Shown one piece after another: positions 1 through 5,629 of a stretch of DNA of 15,189 bases. This DNA is from Candidatus Omnitrophota bacterium (GTDB taxonomy: Bacteria; Omnitrophota; Koll11; Gygaellales; Profunditerraquicolaceae): assembly GCA_028717765.1 (NCBI GenBank), contig JAQUNE010000017.1, positions 1 through 15,189 on the forward strand. Direction: 5' to 3'. Below the pieces are notes generated by a model. The model was not told where the DNA came from, ran no database searches, and saw only the letters and a program-made list of their open reading frames with translations. Both the position numbers and the translations under genes were made by a program. Positions within the stretch are counted from its first letter, which is position 1, and every line of letters starts with the position of its first letter.

Positions 1-11
1 TCTTCCGATCT
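1..11. other. Illumina adapter remnant at contig edge
   Basis: The first 11 bases read TCTTCCGATCT, which is identical to the 3' end of the standard Illumina read adapters (ending GCTCTTCCGATCT). They are best treated as untrimmed adapter rather than genome. Biological sequence then begins at about position 12, and the join there should not be trusted. A chance match of 11 bases exactly at the first position is unlikely but cannot be excluded from sequence alone. Confidence 0.85.
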
Positions 12-13
12 CA

Positions 14-62
14 ATCCTTTATGCCAAGGTGCCGATAGCACCCGACGCTAAAGGATGCGTCG
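14..62. other. Potential pseudoknot-forming region
   Basis: ATCCTTTA at 14-21 is the exact reverse complement of TAAAGGAT at 49-56, which is the complete loop of the hairpin at 39-65. Between them GGTGC (28-32) and GCACC (38-42) form another hairpin with loop CGATA. The six-pair inner stem (43-48 with 57-62), the 28-42 hairpin and the 14-21/49-56 helix could coexist as a pseudoknot, though with no linker bases all eight pairs probably could not form at once. The left arm starts three bases after the adapter remnant, so a chimeric read end is a real alternative. Confidence 0.35.
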
Positions 63-72
63 GTGTATCACT
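39..72 (+). repeat. Structured hairpin repeat, copy A
   Basis: An imperfect palindrome: CACCCGACGC (39-48), loop TAAAGGAT (49-56), GCGTCGGTG (57-65), with one bulged C in the left arm, followed by TATCACT. A related element lies on the minus strand at 5541-5577. The two share the blocks CACCCGAC, GTCGGTGTA and TCACT in the same order, while the inner stem pairs differ but remain complementary (GC/GC here, CTT/AAG there). Neither orientation has a T-run after the hairpin, so it is not a classical intrinsic terminator. It lies just past the stop of the DUF1573 gene, on the strand opposite that gene. It could be a REP-like dispersed palindrome or part of a structured RNA. Confidence 0.6.
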
Positions 73-106
73 TTCTGTGGTAGGCCAGGTGTCAGAATCG
101 AAACAT

Positions 107-514
107 TTATTTTACTACGTCAGCCTTGATCATAAACTTCGTCACAGGGTTGTCAAGATTATCGGTATTTACATATATATGCTGTTCCACCGGGCCTGAA
201 TAACCCTTACTATTAAACTTAACTTCGATGGATGTACTTTTTCCAGAGGCAATGGTTTTTTCTTTAATTTTAGACGCGGTACAGCCACAAGATGTAGTCA
301 GGTCTTTAACCTTTAAGACCTTCTTCGTTTCATTTTTTAAAGTAAACTCATGGACAACCACCTTACCTTGCTGCACTTTTCCAAAATCCCAGGTAAAGCC
401 ATCATCGGCTTTTTTTTGAACAATGACATTTTTTTCCGTTTGCGCGAAACAACCCACGAAAATAGGAAAAAATATTAAGATCAATAAAATAACTGCATTC
501 TTTATTCTCGCCAT
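107..514 (-). CDS. DUF1573 family exported protein, possible lipoprotein
   Basis: A 135-residue secreted protein. A hydrophobic N-terminal segment (about residues 7-20) ends in F-V-G-C, an imperfect lipobox, so it may be a lipoprotein or simply Sec-secreted. The rest fits DUF1573, an Ig-like fold family: a W-D-F-G-K-V start of the domain, H-E-F, then T-T-S-C-G-C-T with two close cysteines at about 76 and 78. The molecular function of this family is not established. The first possible ATG (515-517) overlaps the TGA of the upstream thioredoxin-CcdA gene, but GGAGG at 520-524 lies only 2 nt from it and 5 nt from the second ATG (512-514), so I chose the second. The Shine-Dalgarno is embedded in the last codons of the upstream gene, pointing to translational coupling. 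The paired cysteines could be a substrate of that redox protein; this is inference. Confidence 0.85.
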   Translation of the reverse strand: MARIKNAVILLILIFFPIFVGCFAQTEKNVIVQKKADDGFTWDFGKVQQGKVVVHEFTLKNETKKVLKVKDLTTSCGCTASKIKEKTIASGKSTSIEVKFNSKGYSGPVEQHIYVNTDNLDNPVTKFMIKADVVK

Positions 515-1674
515 CATGACCTCCAGATTAAAAATGCGCCTAAACTAAAAAATAACACTGCCAATAATATTTTAATTAAAAGCATATTTTTTTTAAGAAT
601 TTTTGCGAATTGCTCTGAAGTCGTCCCGTATAAAGCAAAAATAAAAATTACTAAAAGTGGAAAAATAAACATCAGGTTATAGATTAAAAGATAGGTTAGT
701 GCGCCTAACTTATAACTGGTTGTCTTTAAGATAAAAACTATTGTCGGCAAATATGTCTGTCCGGTGCAAACCGCTTCGAGAATCGAAACCAAAAACCCCG
801 TAATTAAAGCACTAAGAAGCAATTTTCCTATCGGCCTTTCAACTATTTTTTCCTCGTTTTTTGTTCCGGTGCGATAATGCATGCCGATTACTTGCTGAAT
901 GCGTTTTTTTACTGACTGAGGCAGCTGTAAGAGCATTCCTGTTGCATCCCTTGACTTGCGAAATTTTAAAAAATCATACACTGATAAAACACCCAACACT
1001 ATACTAAATATCCCAATAGAAAAATTGATCAATTTAACCAACACCAAGAACCCTTCAATGCGGTAAAGAAAACTAAATAAACCAAGACCGAGCAATAAAT
1101 AAGTCAGAAAAACCATAAAAATAAAAGTTAGGCCTATAAATATTAACTCTCTTTTCCGGTAACCTTGGATGGCCAGGAATGAAATAAAGAAAACAATTAC
1201 CGTAAAAGCACAGGGGTTAATTCCGTCAATTGCTCCTGCGCTAATAATTGCTAGCGGCACAAAACCTTTAAAATATTCAACCAAATTTACCTTTTGCTCA
1301 GGGCTAACAACAACAGGTGCCGATCTAAAATTATCTAAAATCAACCTTTCTAGCTTTTGCTCTGTTAAGCCCTCTGCGTTCAAGAATCTCCCATTCATGA
1401 AGAATACCGGTAAATTTAACTTAAGTTCAGGCATAAATTTCTGCTTAAGGCCTACCAATAACTTATAATTCTCTATATCAGAAATGTTATAATATTTCAC
1501 CACAATGGAATCCGTAAACTTTTTTTCCACCACTGGTATAATTTCGCTCTTTGCCACAATACATTCATGACAAGTGGGCGAATAAAAAACCGCAAGCTCT
1601 GCTTTTTTCTCCTTGGCAAAAGCCAAAGAACAGAATAGCCCAAGTATTAGAATGCACATTATTTTGCTTCTCAT
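514..1674 (-). CDS. Thioredoxin-CcdA/DsbD-like transmembrane fusion protein
   Basis: A 386-residue protein likely to move reducing equivalents across the inner membrane to an extracytoplasmic thioredoxin-like domain. Residues 1-20 form a signal peptide ending A-F-A. Residues about 25-115 are a thioredoxin-like domain with active-site C-H-E-C (35-38) and a cis-proline-like L-P-V (88-90). From about 138 to the end comes a CcdA/DsbD-type membrane domain with two cysteine motifs, G-I-N-P-C (Cys155) and E-A-V-C-T-G-Q (Cys303). These would be the membrane cysteine pair of the family. A charged loop (about 237-283) separates the two halves. The order, thioredoxin before membrane domain, differs from classical DsbD, where the C-terminal domain is the thioredoxin. 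A promoter sits directly upstream and no Shine-Dalgarno is visible, so the mRNA is predicted leaderless. The TGA overlaps the possible first ATG of the next gene. Confidence 0.88.
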   Translation of the reverse strand: MRSKIMCILILGLFCSLAFAKEKKAELAVFYSPTCHECIVAKSEIIPVVEKKFTDSIVVKYYNISDIENYKLLVGLKQKFMPELKLNLPVFFMNGRFLNAEGLTEQKLERLILDNFRSAPVVVSPEQKVNLVEYFKGFVPLAIISAGAIDGINPCAFTVIVFFISFLAIQGYRKRELIFIGLTFIFMVFLTYLLLGLGLFSFLYRIEGFLVLVKLINFSIGIFSIVLGVLSVYDFLKFRKSRDATGMLLQLPQSVKKRIQQVIGMHYRTGTKNEEKIVERPIGKLLLSALITGFLVSILEAVCTGQTYLPTIVFILKTTSYKLGALTYLLIYNLMFIFPLLVIFIFALYGTTSEQFAKILKKNMLLIKILLAVLFFSLGAFLIWRS

Positions 1675-1682
1675 GAGTAAAA

Positions 1683-1711
1683 AGTATATAGCACTAAATG
1701 CCTCTGGTCAA
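1683..1711 (-). promoter_or_regulatory. Sigma70-type promoter of the thioredoxin-CcdA gene
   Basis: On the minus strand TTGACC (1706-1711) and TATACT (1683-1688) are separated by 17 bp, each one mismatch from consensus. Only 8 bases separate the -10 box from the ATG at 1674, so transcription should start about 2 nt before the start codon, giving a leaderless mRNA. It lies back to back with the promoter at 1725-1753, with 13 bp between the two -35 boxes. Confidence 0.75.
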
Positions 1712-1724
1712 TATCAAAGTGTAT

Positions 1725-1753
1725 TTGACACCAATTACTTTTTATATTAAAAT
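1725..1753 (+). promoter_or_regulatory. Sigma70-type promoter of the GGDEF gene
   Basis: TTGACA (1725-1730, exact consensus) and TAAAAT (1748-1753, one mismatch) are separated by 17 bp. The ATG at 1763 follows after 9 bases, so the expected transcript begins about 3 nt upstream of the start codon and has no Shine-Dalgarno. The divergent arrangement with the minus-strand promoter means two polymerases could hardly occupy both sites at once. Confidence 0.78.
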
Positions 1754-1762
1754 GTTTCTACA

Positions 1763-3070
1763 ATGAAGCTGACACTACAGAACAGGATCACTAGCCTGAT
1801 GATTGTTTCAAGTATACTTTTGGTCAGCGCCTTCACGTTCATTCAGGTCAATAACCAAGTTCAGAATATCATCCGCTACAACGCCTATCAGGCAAACCTC
1901 TCCACCGTATTAGTAAAAAATAACCTTCAGACAATGATCAAAGATGCCGCTAACGAGGATATTCCGGGTTTTTTAAACACATCCATCAAATCGCTCAATG
2001 AGGCAGGAATCATAAAATACTTGACTGTTTTTGATGCGGAAGGAAAAATTATTGCGTCTTCTGAAAAACAGAATTCAGACGTTGTTCCCTATAAGGACCT
2101 CAACAAGTTTGAAGATTTAAAAAGCTTCCTGACCCAAGATAAGTGGTATATTTCAAGTATAGACCGCTTTAAACATCAGCTTAATATTTATATCGCACTG
2201 ACTAAAGACAACAAAGGAATACCCGCCTATGTCGGAAAAATATCTTTGCCATTAGCAAATATCGGAGAGGCTCTTTCCCAGGTATATCTACCTGTAAGTA
2301 TCGCTATTCTTGTAGTTATCATTGCCAATATTATTTTGGGTTATTTTCTCTCTCGCACGGTGATCGGGCCGATTAAAATGCTTAACGAAGTCACCAAAAT
2401 CATTGCTGCCGGTGACCTGGCGGTTAGGACAGATATCCGTACTAATGATGAAATCGAAGAATTAGGCTCTACTTTTAATTATATGACGGAAGAACTTGTG
2501 AAAATGAAAGAACGCGCGGAAAACGCTAACCCCTTAACAAAGCTCCCGGGCAATATTGTCATCCATGAGCAAATTGATAAACGGCTCCATGAAAATGTTA
2601 AATTCATGGTTATCTACTGCGACCTGGATAATTTTAAGGCCTTTAACGACAAATACGGCATAGCTAAAGGCGACGAGGCAATAAAACTTACCGCCGATGT
2701 ATTCAGGGATTCAGTAAAACTTAAAGGTAACCCCGATGACTTTCTTGGCCATGAAGGTGGAGATGACTTTATCTTGCTTACCACTCCAGAAAAAGCTGAC
2801 GATGTTGCAAATTACATTACTTCCGAGTTTGATAAACGGGTGCGCTCGCTTTATAACGAGGAGGATTTAAAAGCAGGTAAGATTATTGCCCATGCGCGTG
2901 ACGGATCAATTAAAGAGTTCCCGATTATGACCATATCGCTTGCCGGAGTAACAAATGTACACCGGCCGATCGCTAGTTATGTTGAAGTAACCAATATCGC
3001 TGCCGAAGTAAAGAAAAAATCTAAAGCAATTCCTGGAAGCAGCTTTGTAATAGATAAAAGGAAGGATTAA
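1763..3070 (+). CDS. Membrane sensor with HAMP and GGDEF-type domain
   Basis: A 435-residue predicted diguanylate cyclase or cyclic di-GMP/nucleotide sensor. It has TM1 at about 10-28, an extracytoplasmic sensing region (about 30-172, no family recognised), TM2 at about 177-197, a HAMP linker (about 198-250) and a GGDEF-type domain from about 254. Visible landmarks are N-P-L-T-K-L-P-G-N (256-264, corresponding to D-x-L-T-G-L-P-N), the metal-binding block D-L-D-N-F-K (287-292) and the signature G-G-D-D-F (332-336). The usual glutamate at the fourth signature position is aspartate, and the upstream R-x-x-D inhibitory site reads N-P-D-D, so product inhibition there is unlikely. Whether it makes cyclic di-GMP is uncertain. 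The start is supported by the promoter 9 bp upstream. It ends tail to tail with the TPR gene, the two stop codons sharing TTAA. Confidence 0.88.
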   Translation: MKLTLQNRITSLMIVSSILLVSAFTFIQVNNQVQNIIRYNAYQANLSTVLVKNNLQTMIKDAANEDIPGFLNTSIKSLNEAGIIKYLTVFDAEGKIIASSEKQNSDVVPYKDLNKFEDLKSFLTQDKWYISSIDRFKHQLNIYIALTKDNKGIPAYVGKISLPLANIGEALSQVYLPVSIAILVVIIANIILGYFLSRTVIGPIKMLNEVTKIIAAGDLAVRTDIRTNDEIEELGSTFNYMTEELVKMKERAENANPLTKLPGNIVIHEQIDKRLHENVKFMVIYCDLDNFKAFNDKYGIAKGDEAIKLTADVFRDSVKLKGNPDDFLGHEGGDDFILLTTPEKADDVANYITSEFDKRVRSLYNEEDLKAGKIIAHARDGSIKEFPIMTISLAGVTNVHRPIASYVEVTNIAAEVKKKSKAIPGSSFVIDKRKD

Positions 3071-4710
3071 TTACTTGTAACTTGTATCGCCCGCAGCTTT
3101 TGTAATCTCTCTTTGACCCGGGGATAATGTGGGTTAATGCGTAAAGTGTTTTCGTAAGCCCGAATTGCGTTTTCATATAGGGCCTGGCTTTCATAGATAA
3201 TACCTATATTATACTGCGCATCGGCGTATTCAGGATTTAACTGTGTAGCTTTATTTAAAGCCTCAAGTGCCTCCCCAAACCTATTTTCATACCAGAAACA
3301 ATAGCCAAGATTATTATAAGCATAGGCGAAATTAGGTTTAAGCGCAACTGCCTTTTGAAACTCGCTAACGCCTTTAGCAAAATTTTCCTGCCTTGCATAG
3401 GCATAACCTAAATTATAATAAATCTCGGCAATTTTTGGATTAAGTGTAATGGCCCTACGGGATTGATCTACAGCCGAATCATACATTTCTAATTGCAGAT
3501 AAATATACCCCAGATTAGCTGCGGCAACCCAATCACGCGAGTTAAGCGTAACCGCTTCTCGCGCCCGCTCTAGCGCCTTCTCTTTCTCCCCCAGCCCCCA
3601 AAAGGCCACTCCGATACCGGTATAAGACTGGGAATCTTTTTCATTAACCTTGATTGCATTCGAAAAAGAATCCTTCGCGGCATCGTAACGCTTTCTTGAA
3701 AGCAAATAATATCCGCGGCTGCGGTACTTTTTTGAAATAAAAGGCACGACCTTATTATCGATATATTTAATTAACGGCTGTTCTTTCCAGGTCTCGCCTA
3801 TTTTATCGAAGGCCTTGACTGCCGCGTCAAAGTTATTTAAATCATATAAATAGGTGGCGCCAACTTTAAATTGCGCCAACTGTGCCACAGGAGAACCAGT
3901 ATATTCACTAGAAAACTCTTCATTGGCCTTAATTGAATCTTCGACCTTACCCTCTTTATATAATATATCAGCGGCCTCATATTTACTTAAAACAGCTATC
4001 TCAGAATTAGGAAACTCGTTGATAATTTCATCGAAGGCCTTTTTTGCCATTTCAAAACTTCCCTTTTGTTTATAATCCCAGGCTTTAGTAAATTTAGTTT
4101 TTGCCGCCCTGTAGCTCTTTGGGTCCAACTCTATAATCTTCGTAGAGACCTCTTCTGCTTTCTTGTAATCCGAGAGCCTTTGGTAAACAACGTTTAACTG
4201 AGAATATAATTCCTGGAGTTCTTCGGACTTAGTGGTGGTATTAATTTTTTCTTTTAAATTCCGCTCTTCTTTCTTCAAATTATTAATAGATTCTTTCTGC
4301 TGAATAGGTAAAACTGCTTTAGTCACGGAATCCAAGGAGGCCATTAGTGGGCCCCTCTCCTGGCTTTTCTTTGCAATCACCCTTTTTAAGAAAAATTTTA
4401 CATCCTCAACCTGGTTCAAGCTCTGGGGATTGGCAACGACATCATTGATATACTCAAGATCAGCTAAAGTTGCCATATCAAGTTTTCCTTTAGAGAGTTC
4501 TTTACGTAACGGATAACTCAATGCCTGTTCAACTTTTTTCACATCTTCTAATGTACGGGCATCAGAAACCTTATCCAAAGCAAGTTTCAAGTTAACAAGA
4601 GAATGGTCAACCAGGTAAACATTATAACCGAGAAAAAAGATTACCGCGGCAAGGATAATAACAAAAATCAGGTAGGTCTTTTTTAAAAATAAAAGGAACT
4701 TATTTTCCAT
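3067..4710 (-). CDS. Membrane-anchored TPR repeat protein
   Basis: A 547-residue protein with one N-terminal transmembrane segment (about 12-34) and no obvious cleavage site, so probably anchored in the inner membrane. A helical, charged region at about 135-195 looks like a coiled coil. Two more divergent repeats follow (about 200-300), one resembling the outer-membrane-assembly/YbgF type. A well-formed block of five 34-residue TPR units occupies about 360-529, preceded by a weaker one at about 328-359. These have the usual glycine/alanine and tyrosine positions and the L-N-P linkers. TPRs are protein-binding scaffolds; the partner is unknown. It is the last gene of a three-gene unit, 3 nt after the small membrane protein. 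Its stop overlaps the stop of the convergent GGDEF gene. No good Shine-Dalgarno is seen; coupling to the previous stop is likely. Confidence 0.85.
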   Translation of the reverse strand: MENKFLLFLKKTYLIFVIILAAVIFFLGYNVYLVDHSLVNLKLALDKVSDARTLEDVKKVEQALSYPLRKELSKGKLDMATLADLEYINDVVANPQSLNQVEDVKFFLKRVIAKKSQERGPLMASLDSVTKAVLPIQQKESINNLKKEERNLKEKINTTTKSEELQELYSQLNVVYQRLSDYKKAEEVSTKIIELDPKSYRAAKTKFTKAWDYKQKGSFEMAKKAFDEIINEFPNSEIAVLSKYEAADILYKEGKVEDSIKANEEFSSEYTGSPVAQLAQFKVGATYLYDLNNFDAAVKAFDKIGETWKEQPLIKYIDNKVVPFISKKYRSRGYYLLSRKRYDAAKDSFSNAIKVNEKDSQSYTGIGVAFWGLGEKEKALERAREAVTLNSRDWVAAANLGYIYLQLEMYDSAVDQSRRAITLNPKIAEIYYNLGYAYARQENFAKGVSEFQKAVALKPNFAYAYNNLGYCFWYENRFGEALEALNKATQLNPEYADAQYNIGIIYESQALYENAIRAYENTLRINPHYPRVKERLQKLRAIQVTSN

Positions 4711-4713
4711 GGC

Positions 4714-5142
4714 TTAAGATCTTAAGAATAGCTTGCTTTTTACGCAAATATAAGAAATCATAGCAGAATTTAAGATAATATTCAAGATGATTATGGTTGT
4801 TTGTTTAAATGAATAGCCTGATGAGCCGAATAATCCTACGATATGCACCATTGGGTGGACGGTAGTGGTATACTTTTCCACGAACATCAGGATATTGTTA
4901 GAAATAAAAAATGCATGGAAAATAATTGCCACAAAAAATGCAGATCTTTTTAACCTTGGCAGCCCTATGAAGAGATATAAAGAAATTACGACAAATAATA
5001 CCCTAATCAGGTTGGCGGGAAAAGGTGGCAAAAGCAGGCCAAAAGAAAAAATTTGGCTGTAGAAAAAAAATGCTGAGCACATAAAAAATAATGCACTCAG
5101 CAAATAAACAGCCGCAAATACCCGAAAACCCCTGGTTTTCAA
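4714..5142 (-). CDS. Small polytopic membrane protein, unknown function
   Basis: I do not recognise the family. It is a 142-residue, strongly hydrophobic protein with four likely transmembrane helices (about 7-28, 42-60, 67-87 and 112-134) and a basic, short C-terminus. The start is TTG at 5140-5142, one base after the TAG of the preceding secreted-protein gene, so translation probably depends on coupling. An AGG immediately before it is too close to be a good ribosome site. The only other reasonable start, ATG at residue 21, would remove most of the first helix. The stop lies 3 nt before the TPR gene. Its position between a secreted protein and a membrane-anchored TPR protein suggests a common envelope role, but nothing in the sequence identifies it. 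Confidence 0.7.
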   Translation of the reverse strand: MKTRGFRVFAAVYLLSALFFMCSAFFFYSQIFSFGLLLPPFPANLIRVLFVVISLYLFIGLPRLKRSAFFVAIIFHAFFISNNILMFVEKYTTTVHPMVHIVGLFGSSGYSFKQTTIIILNIILNSAMISYICVKSKLFLRS

Positions 5143-5143
5143 C

Positions 5144-5524
5144 CTACTTTTTTCTGGAAGCAGCCGGTAAACTTTCCTGCACTGGGACTTCTTTCTCCAG
5201 CTTTGGCTGCCCTGCTTGCTCTTCTTGTCCAGCTTCTTGAGGCTCGCCTTCTTTCAACTCTTGCGTAGTTTCGCCAGAGTTTGCAGATTTAGCAGTTTCC
5301 TCTACTTTTTCTTCATCTCCGGGAGAAACTACCATCGGCTCGCTTAATTCAAGCGGGGCTTTTTCAATAGCCTTCTTTGTTTTTTCAGCTTTTGAATCCT
5401 TTTCAGCCTGCTTCTTTTCTTCAGGTGTTGAAGGCGAAGCGGCGGCGGCAAAACAAACCCCTGTTCCAAAAAGGACCATTATTAGTATAACCAATATATT
5501 TTGTAATAATTTATAGTTTTTCAT
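5144..5524 (-). CDS. Secreted low-complexity Glu/Lys/Gln-rich protein
   Basis: A 126-residue protein of unknown function. Residues 1-26 form a clear signal peptide (basic N-terminus, hydrophobic core, V-C-F-A cleavage site). The mature part is about 100 residues, almost entirely Glu, Lys, Gln, Ala, Ser and Pro, with no predicted globular core and no cysteine, so it is probably disordered. It is the first gene of a three-gene unit with its own promoter (5587-5615), an RNA hairpin near the 5' end of the transcript and a perfect AGGAGG (5530-5535) 5 nt before the ATG. That gives it the strongest translation signal in the window. It could be a periplasmic spacer or a surface-associated polyampholyte; this is inference. 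Composition alone makes homology searches unreliable. Confidence 0.75.
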   Translation of the reverse strand: MKNYKLLQNILVILIMVLFGTGVCFAAAASPSTPEEKKQAEKDSKAEKTKKAIEKAPLELSEPMVVSPGDEEKVEETAKSANSGETTQELKEGEPQEAGQEEQAGQPKLEKEVPVQESLPAASRKK

Positions 5525-5529
5525 TTCTT

Positions 5530-5535
5530 CCTCCT
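5530..5535 (-). promoter_or_regulatory. Consensus Shine-Dalgarno AGGAGG
   Basis: On the minus strand AGGAGG ends 5 nt before the ATG at 5524. It is the only perfect six-base ribosome site at normal spacing in the window. It sits 13 nt downstream of the hairpin at 5549-5577. Confidence 0.85.
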
Positions 5536-5540
5536 TACAT

Positions 5541-5577
5541 AGTGATGTACACCGACCTTTCAGATAAGGTCGGGTGT
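5541..5577 (-). repeat. Structured hairpin repeat, copy B, in a 5' leader
   Basis: On the plus strand, ACACCGACCTT (5549-5559) pairs with AAGGTCGGGTGT (5566-5577): 11 base pairs with one bulged G and a six-base loop. Read on the minus strand it has the same block order as copy A at 39-72 (CACCCGAC, GTCGGTGTA, TCACT) with a different but complementary inner stem. The predicted transcription start of the downstream gene is about 5580, so the hairpin would occupy the extreme 5' end of that mRNA, a position known to protect transcripts from decay in other bacteria. No T-run follows in either direction, so it is unlikely to be a terminator for the reductase gene. Confidence 0.65.
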
Positions 5578-5586
5578 CATATATAA

Positions 5587-5615
5587 AGTATACATCAAAA
5601 AGGCATCTATGTCAA
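5587..5615 (-). promoter_or_regulatory. Sigma70-type promoter of the secreted-protein operon
   Basis: On the minus strand TTGACA (5610-5615, exact) and TATACT (5587-5592, one mismatch) are separated by 17 bp. The predicted start at about 5580 gives a leader of about 56 nt beginning with the hairpin of 5549-5577 and ending with AGGAGG. This separates the unit from the reductase gene, whose stop is only 11 bp upstream of the -35 box. Confidence 0.8.
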
Positions 5616-5629
5616 TAAAAGGGCATCTA
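5602..5629 (-). promoter_or_regulatory. Direct repeat overlapping the -35 region, possible operator
   Basis: On the minus strand TAGATGCC occurs twice, at 5622-5629 and 5602-5609, each followed by a T-rich run (TAGATGCCYTTTT, 12 of 13 bases identical). The period is 20 bp, close to two DNA turns, so both copies would face the same side of the helix. They bracket the TTGACA box, and the first overlaps the TAG stop of the reductase gene. This is a plausible binding site for a transcription factor; which one is unknown. Confidence 0.5.

Noticed and set aside
12..106. Known riboswitch class in the left-edge structured region
   Set aside because: I compared it by eye with cyclic di-GMP, fluoride, cobalamin and SAM riboswitch landmarks and found no match; it is also not followed by a gene on the plus strand.
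4713..4726. Perfect 14-bp palindrome CTTAAGATCTTAAG next to the TPR gene start
   Set aside because: It is made of the last codons and stop of the membrane-protein gene; as RNA it gives only a 5-bp AT-rich stem. Probably chance.
5144..5524. TonB-like or TolA-like protein based on Glu/Lys/Pro-rich composition
   Set aside because: It has a cleavable signal peptide and no C-terminal TonB/TolA domain; composition alone is not evidence.
5549..5577. Hairpin as intrinsic terminator of the reductase gene
   Set aside because: No T-run follows on either strand, and the promoter for the next gene lies between the reductase stop and the hairpin, so the hairpin belongs to the downstream leader.
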